From assembly GCA_004195515.1 (NCBI GenBank), contig PSPR01000012.1:6923-49079 (forward strand): a DNA stretch of 42,157 nt, written 5' to 3'. Of the stretch, positions 26,252 to 34,883 are shown in pieces (the stretch's first letter is position 1; the number at the start of each line of letters is the position of its first letter). The notes under the pieces are model-generated. The model made no database searches, was not told where the DNA came from, and worked only from the letters and a program-made list of their open reading frames with translations. The position numbers were made by a program, and so were the translations under genes. Origin of the DNA: Methanobacteriota archaeon. GTDB taxonomy: Archaea > Thermoplasmatota > Poseidoniia > Poseidoniales > Poseidoniaceae.

Positions 26252-27835
26252 TTATTTTCCCCAACGACGGATCTGCTGCATTGTTTGCCGCAATTCTTCG
26301 TTGGAGTAGGATCTTTGTTGGGAATACAACAATTCGATGAGGCGGGGATCTTCGACCAATGCTTGGATCTCCCCCGGGGTTTTGAGCGCCATTTCATCTC
26401 TGGTCAAATCGCTAACTTGGCGGACCTTATTCAATAGCGATTCACGGATACGGGCCAAAAATTGACTCGGGTCGACCTTATTAGGTCGTTCTCTAAATCT
26501 TGTTAAATCGAATACGTGTCTCCAGTTTTCTTTTTCTGGTACCACCATTATTGCAATGGACAAAAGAGCGACTAAATTCAAAGTGATCAGCCATTTTAAC
26601 ATTGTATCGCTTGTCAGCATTACTATTGCACCCATCGCTTCGGTGAACGGTGAAGCCGCTGCCGATGTGACGTGACGAGATTCATCGAAGACGATGTAGA
26701 AGTTTTCATTATGGCGGGTGATGGTTTTTGAGATATCTGGATTTCCTGTTTCCATCATATCGCGCATCAAAGCCATGATGTACATACCGTTTCCATCCCA
26801 ATCTTGAGAACCAGAACTTGAATAGAGTATATCGGACCAGCAAGCGGTGCCTTCACTCTCATACGCACTATGGGTGCATTGAAGTTTGCCGGTCAATTCA
26901 GCATCTCCAGCATCCCAAAGATGATTTGCCAACACCGAGTGGTCTGAAATGAATACGATACTACCAGTTACATTTACTGTACCATCACGATCGCCTTTTA
27001 CGCGATCGATGGCTTCGATTCCTGGAAAATCCATTCTGATTATCAATCCTGAATTATTACCACCTTGAGGTGGGTTTCCTATATCGTTTGGATCCATGCT
27101 GTTTTTGGCTAAGAAGGCAGAAGGTGAGGCGTGTGCGAGAATTTTGACATCTCTATTCTCAATATCTTCCTCTAGCACTTGGATTGAGGTTGGGCGATGG
27201 AAAAGTACCGGCATTGCACAATCATCGACTGCATCATTTCTGACATCGTCTTCTGAACATTGGCTGCGCCTTTCATTTTGGTCATCCCAAACTCGGTTTA
27301 CACCTGCTACAGTCCAAAGTCGGCTAATATCCTTTGGTTGGACAGTTCCAGTCGAATCCGAAACTTCGTAATATCGTGAGCCATCGGCGATAGGTGAATC
27401 AAAATATTTGACTCCGAACATATTTGCAACGGTTTGGGCATTGGTAGAATTAGCGGCTAGAATTACTTTGCCACCTTTTTCTGTGACAAATTCATAAATC
27501 GCATTTGCTTCTGCATTATCGAATGGCTTTTCTGGTGCCGCTATTACCAACATTGTACGGTGTGGCTCTCTCCAATCATTGACCAACATCGGAGTCGACA
27601 TGGTATTGGCGATATCGTAATCCAGTCCATCATCGTCTTCACCGAGGTCGCCACGCATTTTGGAGACTTGCTGATATTGAATATTTTGGTCAGCATCTTC
27701 GATATAGGCAGAAAACACGGTTTGTTTCCCGAATGATGTGATGACTATCAAAGATGTTGATAATAGCATTGCTACGACAAAACCGATCAATAACCAAGAT
27801 TCCAACTTGATTGCAGTCTTCTCTTCTTCAGCCAT
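26252..27835 (-). CDS. DUF4350-like membrane protein of the MoxR cluster
   Basis: About 527 aa. One N-terminal helix (WLLIGFVVAMLLSTSLIVIT), an extracytoplasmic domain, then a second helix near residue 415 (WLITLNLVALLSIAIMVV) and a cytosolic tail of about 90 residues. The ectodomain has the DUF4350/ThuA-like pattern: RTMLVIAAPEKPFDNAEANA, FVTEKGGKVILAAN, and later SIVFISDHSVLANHLWDAGD and IVFDESRH. Such proteins accompany MoxR and DUF58 in many archaea and actinobacteria. GGAGGTGAG lies 5 bases before the ATG. The gap to the preceding gene is about 120 bases and holds no other gene. Confidence 0.75.
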   Translation of the reverse strand: MAEEEKTAIKLESWLLIGFVVAMLLSTSLIVITSFGKQTVFSAYIEDADQNIQYQQVSKMRGDLGEDDDGLDYDIANTMSTPMLVNDWREPHRTMLVIAAPEKPFDNAEANAIYEFVTEKGGKVILAANSTNAQTVANMFGVKYFDSPIADGSRYYEVSDSTGTVQPKDISRLWTVAGVNRVWDDQNERRSQCSEDDVRNDAVDDCAMPVLFHRPTSIQVLEEDIENRDVKILAHASPSAFLAKNSMDPNDIGNPPQGGNNSGLIIRMDFPGIEAIDRVKGDRDGTVNVTGSIVFISDHSVLANHLWDAGDAELTGKLQCTHSAYESEGTACWSDILYSSSGSQDWDGNGMYIMALMRDMMETGNPDISKTITRHNENFYIVFDESRHVTSAAASPFTEAMGAIVMLTSDTMLKWLITLNLVALLSIAIMVVPEKENWRHVFDLTRFRERPNKVDPSQFLARIRESLLNKVRQVSDLTRDEMALKTPGEIQALVEDPRLIELLYSQQRSYSNEELRQTMQQIRRWGK

Positions 27836-27958
27836 TAATTCTCACCTCCAAGTACGGTATGCCCAAACGCAGCATTCGTCGCATCCTCACTCCACTCATA
27901 TATGTTATCGTCAACTGCTCTTCAGCAATTTAGCAGTATCATTCCGATAAAGGGAGTA

Positions 27959-28879
27959 TCAACGCCGGAAACTGCACCTTAGCGTACGGAATGGCGCCGT
28001 ATGATGGCAGCGAGGAGGAAAATTACCAGTGTGAGGGCTAGAGATGGCGCTGGCTTCATCCGATTTGTTTGTATCCGGCGATTCGGTTTCTTCTTCATCG
28101 TTTGGTGCGATGACCTTGATAGATAATTCTTCACTTGTTACATAGAGGCCTGAGCCTTCGCTCTTTATCGAAACCGAAACTTTGCAGGTTTTATCTGGAT
28201 GATTATTCGCCGCCTTGATCGTAATCGACTTCGTAACCGATGCTCCACTTGCAAGGTTTACTCCAATCAGTACATCTTCACCAGAATATGCCATCAAAGG
28301 ACATGCTTTGATTACAATAGATGCTTCTGCGACAGAATCGGCACTATTGCCATTATTTTGGATCGATATCGATAATTCTTCATCTGTTCCTGCCAAAAGG
28401 TCACCAACCATTGAAACGGTTGGCACCAGTTGATGAACCGCTTCAAATTGAAGATCCTTCAAAATCTCCTGACTCGAGACTTCTTGTTCTTGAATAGTTT
28501 GAGAAGCGGTCAACCTCAAAGTTACATGAATCTGATCTGCACTATGGGTGTTTCCTTCAGTATCGAGACCAGACCCTGATATCGTTAAATCGAATGTTTT
28601 ATTCGAATTTGCTTCGATGGTAACTGTTCCTGGGTCGTCGACTTGAAAGTCGTCGACATCTTCGATAGTGAACTCTACTTCTAAGGGTAACGGGCGTGTA
28701 TTATCAATCCAAAAAGTCAAAATCAATTCGAAATCGAATTTATCATCGAGGTTCATTATTACAGGCTCAGCCTCGGTTTCCCAACCCAATTCCCAATTTG
28801 GCACTTCTGGGCCTTGTGCTGAGACAAGTGGCGATGCAAAGGATAATAGCAACAAAACGAATAAGGTTTTTTCTTTCAT
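27959..28879 (-). CDS. Exported CARDB-like protein, C-terminal anchor lost by frameshift
   Basis: About 306 aa as read. A Sec signal peptide (MKEKTLFVLLLLSFASPLVS-AQ) is followed by two or three beta-sandwich repeats (VEFTIEDVDDFQVDDPGTVT; LSISIQNNGNSADSVAEAS) of CARDB/NEW3 type and a Glu/Thr-rich linker. The last 30 residues as read are Arg/His/Pro-rich and unnatural. The +1 frame from about 28050 instead encodes APSLALTLVIFLLAAII and a basic end with a stop at 27979, an obvious transmembrane anchor. A one-base indel around 28045-28075 is therefore likely. The start codon overlaps the FAD-subunit stop (ATGA), coupling this exported protein to the Mo-hydroxylase genes. Confidence 0.7.
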   Translation of the reverse strand: MKEKTLFVLLLLSFASPLVSAQGPEVPNWELGWETEAEPVIMNLDDKFDFELILTFWIDNTRPLPLEVEFTIEDVDDFQVDDPGTVTIEANSNKTFDLTISGSGLDTEGNTHSADQIHVTLRLTASQTIQEQEVSSQEILKDLQFEAVHQLVPTVSMVGDLLAGTDEELSISIQNNGNSADSVAEASIVIKACPLMAYSGEDVLIGVNLASGASVTKSITIKAANNHPDKTCKVSVSIKSEGSGLYVTSEELSIKVIAPNDEEETESPDTNKSDEASAISSPHTGNFPPRCHHTAPFRTLRCSFRR

Positions 28880-29820
28880 TCAGAACACGCCCTTTTGACT
28901 AAGACCTTGATCATATTTCGTCGATATCTCGGCGGTAAAGAGGTGTTGTTTACCGGTTTCACCGCTTTGAAAATCAATTGAGCTAATTGTTTGATATCGC
29001 CCTCAGCTTGCTCGACTTGCTCATCGTGGCGGCGCGGAATGCTTTCGAGTGCAGTTGTTGCGACTTTGAGAGTTTCTCTATCTCCCTTCACCCATGCTGC
29101 TGCAACCCCTGCTTCAGGGAAATCCCAAGATTCCCTTACCCGGAGTTTCTGATAAGAGCCAACCATTTGGCTCACATCAGCAGAAAAAGTGACCTTCAGA
29201 AGGAATTCTCCTTTCTCGAGTACGTTCTTGGTCATCCCATCCAATCGATAAAAATCGACCAAAGGCATTTTTCTCGGCCCATTTGGCCCAATGAGGTGGA
29301 CAGTAGCATCCAAAACCATGAGTGCTGGGGCGAGGTCGCCTTGATAGGTCGCAACACAAAGGTCGTTTTGGTTAGGAATAACCCGGCAATCAGCACCGGT
29401 TCCACAATCGCATTTATGACACCAATCTATTGAGGAACGCCATTCTTCACTTTGGTTGAACCAAAAACATCGGGTGTCTAAACATAGATTACCTCCAATG
29501 GTTGCATTTCTACGAATCAACGATGACGCTACTTTACCAGCTGCGCTAGCTACCAATGGATGGGCTTCGGTCGATTCTGAAATGTCATGAAGTCGAGCCA
29601 TGCATCCGACCTCGGTCATCGAAATCGAATCCAAACCATCGATATTTGCAAGTGAAATCACATGAGGTTTGGAGTTGATATGCCATTTGTAATTTGGAAT
29701 TAAGTCAGTACCTCCGGCAATCCAATCGAATTCAAAGCCACCAGCGAGAAGTTCGGCGGCTTTTTCACATGCAGCTGTGATGGAAACTGGCAAGTAGAGT
29801 TCAAATGGTGGCATCAACAT
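28876..29820 (-). CDS. Molybdenum hydroxylase FAD subunit with [4Fe-4S]-type insert (4-hydroxybenzoyl-CoA reductase beta-like)
   Basis: About 314 aa. FAD-binding motifs of the CoxM/XDH family are AGGTDLIPNYK (35-45) and IRRNATIGGNL (102-112). Right after the second motif, residues 113-155 carry seven Cys (113, 118, 134, 137, 139, 145, 155) in the context CLDTRCFWFNQSEEWR and LCVATYQGDLAPALMVLDA. This matches the insert that binds an extra [4Fe-4S] cluster in the beta subunit of 4-hydroxybenzoyl-CoA reductase (HcrB/HbaD). That cluster lets electrons run to a CoA-thioester substrate in known members; whether the direction is the same here is not known. The start overlaps the large-subunit stop by 1 base (TGATG). 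Confidence 0.85.
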   Translation of the reverse strand: MLMPPFELYLPVSITAACEKAAELLAGGFEFDWIAGGTDLIPNYKWHINSKPHVISLANIDGLDSISMTEVGCMARLHDISESTEAHPLVASAAGKVASSLIRRNATIGGNLCLDTRCFWFNQSEEWRSSIDWCHKCDCGTGADCRVIPNQNDLCVATYQGDLAPALMVLDATVHLIGPNGPRKMPLVDFYRLDGMTKNVLEKGEFLLKVTFSADVSQMVGSYQKLRVRESWDFPEAGVAAAWVKGDRETLKVATTALESIPRRHDEQVEQAEGDIKQLAQLIFKAVKPVNNTSLPPRYRRNMIKVLVKRACSE

Positions 29821-32624
29821 CAGTTATCACCTTCCATCTCTCTCTGTTCTTTTTTGAGCCAGATCGAACCGGCCAAACCTAGTTCTGCCAATTGTTCTGG
29901 AGTAGGCTTAGTCGACATTTTCCAACCATCGACCTGATCTTCTAATGGGATATTTGGATCGAATCCAAACAAAACCCCATTGACATATGCGTCGGTATCC
30001 TCAGACCTTTGGCGGCGATTATCTCTCAATTCGTGTTGCTCAGACCGAGTTACGAGTTTTGCTTGTAGGGCCGAAAAATCCAACCTCGGGGTTGGGAGGC
30101 CGGTTGCATCCTCTATCCCTTCTAATTTCATCTTCTTTGCAATCGCAGCCCAGACCTTATCTGGTGTGAGTGGCAAATCGTTGATTCGGATTCCAATCGC
30201 GTCGTAAACTGCATTGACCACCGCTGGAAGAATTGGCAATAGTGGGCCTTCACCGGCTTCTTTGGCACCGAACGGCCCTTCAGGGTCGCACGATTCGATG
30301 ATGATAGGGGTTACATGTGGCATCTCGTGAATCGATGGAATCTTGTAATCGAGCAAATTCGGATTTTGAAGATGACCGGTTCTACCATAAACCATCTGTT
30401 CGGATAATACCTGGCCTAATCCCATATGGCAAGAACCGATGATTTGGCCTTCGACGGCCAAAGGATTGAGCGCTTTACCACAATCATGAGCCGCCCATAC
30501 ATTTGTGCATTTTATCAAGCCGGTTTCGACATCGACATCGACTTCAGCCACATAAGCAGAGAATGAATATGCTGGGGCAAGGCCTGCTGCTGCACCTTTG
30601 TGTACTCCACCCATAGGTGGACTTCGGTATGCACCACTCGCGATAAGGGAGCCTTTGTCTTCCTGAGCCTTGTGCAAAGCTTCGAGGTATGACATCGATA
30701 TCGAAGGGTCGTGTTTGTAGTAAATCCGGCGGTCGTTCAAAACCAGCGCATTCGGATGATAGCCCAATACCTCCCATGCTGCTTCGAGTAATTTGTCTTT
30801 AATTTCTAATGCAGCACGAATCGCTGCATTCGCATTCATGAATGTAACTCGAGAGGAATAAGAACCAAGGTCGACAGGGCTGGTATCGCTTTCATGTGAA
30901 CGTACGTGAATCATTTCGATCGGCAAAGCCAAAACCTCGGCCACAACTTGAGCTATTGCGGTGGTCGAACCCTGCCCGATTTCGGCAGCACCGGAATGGA
31001 CGGTAACGCCGCCATCCATATCGACCTGAATATGGACTGTAGCATGAGGGAACTTATTTGGGTCCCAATGAATCGGCAAACCTGAACCTGAAATGAAGAA
31101 ACCGCAGCCGACTCCGATACCTTTTCCGAGTGGCAATTTGCGGAATTTATTATCCCAATCACTACCTTCTCTAACTCTGTGCAAAGCTTGTCGCATGCCA
31201 TTAGATGTTATTCTGAATCCCGAGATGGTCCTCGAATGAGGAGGGAGTAGATTTGCAAGGCGCAAATCGATAGGGTCGACCTGCATTTGTTCGGCCATAT
31301 CGTCGAGACCGACCTCGACCGCACAACGGGTATTAACTGCGCCATGACCGCGCATAGCGCCGCTCGCTGGCTTATTGGTCCAAACTCTGGCACCGGTGTA
31401 GTGAAAAGATCCTAATTCGTACGGCGCGGTCGCTAAAACACCATTGTAGTACGAAGTTACGTGACCAAAGGATGCAAAACCACCGCCATCGATGAGGGCA
31501 TCGATGTCGAATCCTGAGATTCGACCATCGTCATCTGCGTACATTTCCACTTCGATCAGCGAGGGATGTCGTCCTCGATTAACCCAGAATACCTCTTCTC
31601 GGTCGAATGTAATTCTAACCGGTCGACCGGTTTTTCTCGAAAGAATCGCTGCACACATTTCATGCGGGAATGGGTCGGATTTACCACCGAAACCGCCTCC
31701 AACAAAAGTCCGAATGACATTGATTTGGTGCATCGGTATTTCGAGTACTGTGGCTAAAGCCCGATGGGCGTAATGTGGGACCTGTTGCGGGGTATATAGT
31801 TGAAGTCGACCGTTTGGATCCCAATGAGCAACCACTGCGTGGGGCTCGGTAAATCCGTGGTTGACTCCCTTAAATTTCCATTTGCCATTATGCATTGCTC
31901 TTGGATTGTTGACCAATGAACGATCACCGAATTCTTGAAAGACCCGCTTTTGTAAATTGGTTGTTCCAACGTGATACTTCCCACGCCAATGAATCGGTTC
32001 ATCGACGTCTTCCAAACCCTTTTTGATGTCGTGAATCGAATCTAGAACCTCGTAATCAACTTCGATCAATGCGGCCGCTTCTCGGGCTGTGGCTTCATCG
32101 ACTGCCGCTACACAAGCGACCAAATCCCCGACGTGGCGGACCTTTTCGACCGCCATAGCGTGTTCGTCTTTAGTAACCGGCAATACACCGAATGGATTAG
32201 GTGCGTCTTCACCGGTTGCAACCGCCAAAACACCAGGTAAAGCTTCTGCTTTTGAGGTATCGATACTCTTGACTTTTGCATAGTGGTGTGGTGAGCGTAC
32301 GATTCGACCTATGATCTCTCCTTGAAGTCTAACATCGTCACCGTACCATGCTTGACCGGTTACTTTTGCATTGGCATCGACTAATGGAGTTCGCTTACCA
32401 ACCGCAGTACCGGTTCGGGCTCTGTCATGTATGTGAGCACCTGCTGGTTGAGATTCTTTTCCTCCAATCGTTTCAGGGATAAAGTCGACATCTCTCTTCG
32501 ACATCACCGGTTTGGAACCGCCAGAACCAGGAGGAGCAAATCGCTGCTTTCCAGCAACTCTTTTGCCGTCTTTTCGCAACTCTTTCTTTGAGCCACCTGG
32601 TTGTTGCTTATACCCTCCAGTCAT
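29820..32624 (-). CDS. Molybdenum hydroxylase large (molybdopterin) subunit, 4-hydroxybenzoyl-CoA reductase alpha-like
   Basis: About 934 aa. ATG 32624 has GAGGTG at the right spacing; GTG 32633 is the alternative. It is an xanthine-oxidase-family catalytic subunit: RTPLVDANAKVTGQAWYGDD, VGGGFGGK, ASGAMRGHGAVNTR and GPFGAKEAGEGPLLPI with the base-catalysing Glu. The combination GAMRGHG, HWDPNKFPHATV and LDYKIPSIHEMP is closer to HcrA than to CoxL or xanthine dehydrogenase. CoxL's AYRCSFR loop is absent, so CO oxidation is unlikely. About 75 extra N-terminal residues rich in Gly, Lys and Arg precede the catalytic domain. The substrate is probably an aromatic or heterocyclic compound. Confidence 0.88.
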   Translation of the reverse strand: MTGGYKQQPGGSKKELRKDGKRVAGKQRFAPPGSGGSKPVMSKRDVDFIPETIGGKESQPAGAHIHDRARTGTAVGKRTPLVDANAKVTGQAWYGDDVRLQGEIIGRIVRSPHHYAKVKSIDTSKAEALPGVLAVATGEDAPNPFGVLPVTKDEHAMAVEKVRHVGDLVACVAAVDEATAREAAALIEVDYEVLDSIHDIKKGLEDVDEPIHWRGKYHVGTTNLQKRVFQEFGDRSLVNNPRAMHNGKWKFKGVNHGFTEPHAVVAHWDPNGRLQLYTPQQVPHYAHRALATVLEIPMHQINVIRTFVGGGFGGKSDPFPHEMCAAILSRKTGRPVRITFDREEVFWVNRGRHPSLIEVEMYADDDGRISGFDIDALIDGGGFASFGHVTSYYNGVLATAPYELGSFHYTGARVWTNKPASGAMRGHGAVNTRCAVEVGLDDMAEQMQVDPIDLRLANLLPPHSRTISGFRITSNGMRQALHRVREGSDWDNKFRKLPLGKGIGVGCGFFISGSGLPIHWDPNKFPHATVHIQVDMDGGVTVHSGAAEIGQGSTTAIAQVVAEVLALPIEMIHVRSHESDTSPVDLGSYSSRVTFMNANAAIRAALEIKDKLLEAAWEVLGYHPNALVLNDRRIYYKHDPSISMSYLEALHKAQEDKGSLIASGAYRSPPMGGVHKGAAAGLAPAYSFSAYVAEVDVDVETGLIKCTNVWAAHDCGKALNPLAVEGQIIGSCHMGLGQVLSEQMVYGRTGHLQNPNLLDYKIPSIHEMPHVTPIIIESCDPEGPFGAKEAGEGPLLPILPAVVNAVYDAIGIRINDLPLTPDKVWAAIAKKMKLEGIEDATGLPTPRLDFSALQAKLVTRSEQHELRDNRRQRSEDTDAYVNGVLFGFDPNIPLEDQVDGWKMSTKPTPEQLAELGLAGSIWLKKEQREMEGDN

Positions 32625-32629
32625 AGATA

Positions 32630-33232
32630 TCACCTCGCATGACCCGGAGGCATAGTCGGGTCATCTGGCCCCAAAGGATGTGGATCGGGATGTGGATCAC
32701 TAGCTGGTTGTTTTAGTTCCGACTCGCCGCGATGGATCGCTGCCGCGGCTTGAATTGATTCTACAATTTGTTGGTACCCGGTACAACGGCAAAGATTGCC
32801 TTCAATTGCACATTCAACCTGCTCATTGGTCGGGTTGGGGTTATTGTTTAGCAAAGCTTGGGCTGTAATCAAGAATCCAGGAGTGCAAAAGCCGCATTGG
32901 GAGCCTCCGTGGTCACCAAAGCATTGTTGAATAGGGGCCAGATGAGCACCATCTGCTAAACCTTCAACGGTTGTAATGTCTTTTCCAGCAACTTCGGCGG
33001 CCAAGGTAAGACAAGATAGGCGTGGAATTCCGTCTATCATAACCGTGCAACAACCGCAAGTACCCATATCGCAGCCGCGTTTAACCCCGAGAGTGCCGAC
33101 CTTATCGCGCAATACATCTAGTAAAATCGAGTTCGATGGTGCAAGAACCTCTTTTAGTTGGCCATTTACGCTTGCTTTCCAAATGGAGCTTGGTCCTGTA
33201 GGGACCATCGCAATATGCTGTTCGCCAACCAT
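32630..33232 (-). CDS. Molybdenum hydroxylase 2x[2Fe-2S] subunit (CoxS/HcrC-like)
   Basis: About 200 aa. The plant-type ferredoxin cluster is bound by C54, C59, C62 and C74 (GCDMGTCGCCTVMIDG, LSC). The second cluster is bound by C113, C116, C148 and C150 (SQCGFCTPGF, NLCRCTGYQ). These are invariant in the small subunits of this family. A His/Pro-rich tail (DPHPDPHPLGPDDP) follows. It is the first gene of the hydroxylase operon and is joined to the large subunit within 10 bases. A hairpin lies 5 bases before the ATG. A second ATG at 33208 is possible. Confidence 0.93.
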   Translation of the reverse strand: MVGEQHIAMVPTGPSSIWKASVNGQLKEVLAPSNSILLDVLRDKVGTLGVKRGCDMGTCGCCTVMIDGIPRLSCLTLAAEVAGKDITTVEGLADGAHLAPIQQCFGDHGGSQCGFCTPGFLITAQALLNNNPNPTNEQVECAIEGNLCRCTGYQQIVESIQAAAAIHRGESELKQPASDPHPDPHPLGPDDPTMPPGHAR

Positions 33233-33237
33233 TAGAG

Positions 33238-33252
33238 GACACCTACGGTGTC
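33238..33252 (-). promoter_or_regulatory. Hairpin or operator covering the ribosome binding site of the hydroxylase operon
   Basis: GACACC-GTA-GGTGTC on the minus strand is a perfect 6-bp stem with a 3-base loop, ending 5 bases before the ATG at 33232. The right arm contains AGGTG, the only Shine-Dalgarno-like bases available, so folding would block translation. As DNA it is also a good repressor palindrome. The rest of the 174-base gap to 33406 shows nothing else recognisable. Confidence 0.4.
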
Positions 33253-33406
33253 ATGGGAGGTAGAAGCACTCTTTCAGCATTTGGCAAAAAGGGCGAGATT
33301 CTTATTCATTCTTCTTCGCCTCGAGCCCAGATCTTTTCCAATAATAATGGCTCTCCACCCACCACGCCGATAATGAGGATACTTTCAGAGAACAATGGGC
33401 GAACGC

Positions 33407-34804
33407 TCAAGGTCTCTGAATAACCATCTCAAAATCATCTTGGCCCGGTTTAGGGTTTTTCCAATCCGCATCACCTGGAAGAATTAAGCCATCTCCAATA
33501 TCGGTCAGTTCTTCCGCCAGAATTTTCTGTTGAGCACAGAGTTGTTCCCAATCTATATCCTTCATTCTCCAACGGCGCCAAAGATTCAACTGGCGCCAAG
33601 CATCTGTCCCTCTTGAGTATAATTTGATCTGCAATTTTCCAGCGGTTGGCATCCACCATAACATTACAGGAAACAAAATGTAAGAAGGAATTGAGAAGAG
33701 GATTGGCAATATTAAACTAAATTGTGAAAATTGGGCTAGCGGACTTGAATTTGCAGTTATCAACCAAGTGAAAATTGCCGCACCAAGAATCCAATTTAGT
33801 GGATAGAGGACGAATGCAGTATAGAGTTTGAATGCACCTCTTCGATCAGAATTCATCCTTTTACCAATCGTCCGATCTACGCCAACAACACCCAAATACG
33901 GCGGTATCGAGCCTATTAAAGCACTCCAAGTCACAAAACCTAACATGAAGGACCAAGCGAATGCCCAATTCCAAACTGATTTTAGAAATCCGCGGTTTGT
34001 CAAAACATCGGGCTTTGCATCCAAATGTCTCGGAGTGAGACCTAGCCCTGATAATTCATCCAAATGGTCCTTGGTTTTTTGTTCCAAGCGTTCACTTTTT
34101 CCTTGATTATTTATAGCCATCCATTCCCAAGCGGCTCTAACTCTACGGGCGCCTAAAACACCTTCGCCATACGAAGAACGCAAAGCAAGTTCTGGATTTC
34201 GTCTAACCCTTTCTGCATGAATAATCGATCTAGCTTGCCAAATTAGTTTTCTATTTTCCCACGATGCGACCGCTTGAGATGCTCTCGAAATCTCGCCTGA
34301 AATTATTTTTATCAACTCAGCTTCTGAACCATTAATTTCAATCGGCGGTTCCACTGTTAGAGCAACCCGCTCTCTGAATTGGTAGCGCTCGCTATAATGG
34401 ATACCAATCGGCACGATCACCGGCTGATTTTCCGAGGATAACTCTGCTGCTCTGAGTGCAATTTTTGCAGCACATGCCCCAATCGATTGAATCGTTGTGT
34501 CGTCATGAGAATCTCCTTCTGGAAAGACGATTACATTCTTTCCTGCTGCAACCTCTTTTGCAATCAAATCCAATTCTACTTCATCGTCGATAAAGCCATC
34601 AAAATCGACTTGGGGTCCTGGTAACATACCTTTGGTCAACATGTGATCAAATAACCCACCTGCATGGGTTGAAATGATGACTGCACCCCTGTCAGAGGGT
34701 ATATTTTCTATGTCTATTAGGTCGATTTCTCTAAACCAAGTCGGAAGGAGCCTGCGACTGAACCAACCCGAGATGCCCACATGTATCGAATATCCGAATA
34801 CCAC
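33407..34804 (-). CDS. PlsC-superfamily (SCT1-like) acyltransferase with membrane segments
   Basis: About 465 aa from GTG 34804. The acyltransferase box IISTHAGGLFDHM (His47...Asp53) has the five-residue spacing of the SCT1/GPAT group ('HPNxLLD'), and VFPEGDSHDD (about 93-102) is its second motif, followed by VIVPIGIHY. Three hydrophobic regions are in the second half (WAFAWSFMLGFVTWSALIG; FVLYPLNWILGAAIFTWLI; FSLILPILFSIPSYILFPVM). Known members transfer fatty acyl groups to glycerol phosphate or lysophosphatidate. In an archaeon with isoprenoid ether lipids this is notable; similar genes have been discussed for Marine Group II. The acceptor substrate is unknown. Confidence 0.75.
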   Translation of the reverse strand: MVFGYSIHVGISGWFSRRLLPTWFREIDLIDIENIPSDRGAVIISTHAGGLFDHMLTKGMLPGPQVDFDGFIDDEVELDLIAKEVAAGKNVIVFPEGDSHDDTTIQSIGACAAKIALRAAELSSENQPVIVPIGIHYSERYQFRERVALTVEPPIEINGSEAELIKIISGEISRASQAVASWENRKLIWQARSIIHAERVRRNPELALRSSYGEGVLGARRVRAAWEWMAINNQGKSERLEQKTKDHLDELSGLGLTPRHLDAKPDVLTNRGFLKSVWNWAFAWSFMLGFVTWSALIGSIPPYLGVVGVDRTIGKRMNSDRRGAFKLYTAFVLYPLNWILGAAIFTWLITANSSPLAQFSQFSLILPILFSIPSYILFPVMLWWMPTAGKLQIKLYSRGTDAWRQLNLWRRWRMKDIDWEQLCAQQKILAEELTDIGDGLILPGDADWKNPKPGQDDFEMVIQRP

Positions 34805-34861
34805 TTCATCTCTTTGGTCTAATATTCAAATATACCGAGGTTTCAAACCACATCGCTAGGT

Positions 34862-34874
34862 CGCGCATAGCGCG
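34862..34874 (+). promoter_or_regulatory. Small palindrome before the protease start
   Basis: CGCGC-ATA-GCGCG, a perfect 5-bp stem with 3-base loop, ends 9 bases before the ATG at 34884, in the 79-base divergent gap. The shape and position resemble the elements before ctaA and the hydroxylase operon. A TATA-like stretch (CAAATATACC) lies at 34827-34836. Confidence 0.3.
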
Positions 34875-34883
34875 GTGACTTAA

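Noticed and set aside
26048-26437. Plus-strand Gly/Ala/Cys-rich open frames opposite moxR
   Set aside because: They are the complement of the Pro/Ala-rich MoxR N-terminus; such composition keeps several frames open.
29820-32624. CO dehydrogenase (CoxL) reading of the large subunit
   Set aside because: The AYRCSFR active-site loop is missing and conserved stretches fit the 4-hydroxybenzoyl-CoA reductase group better.
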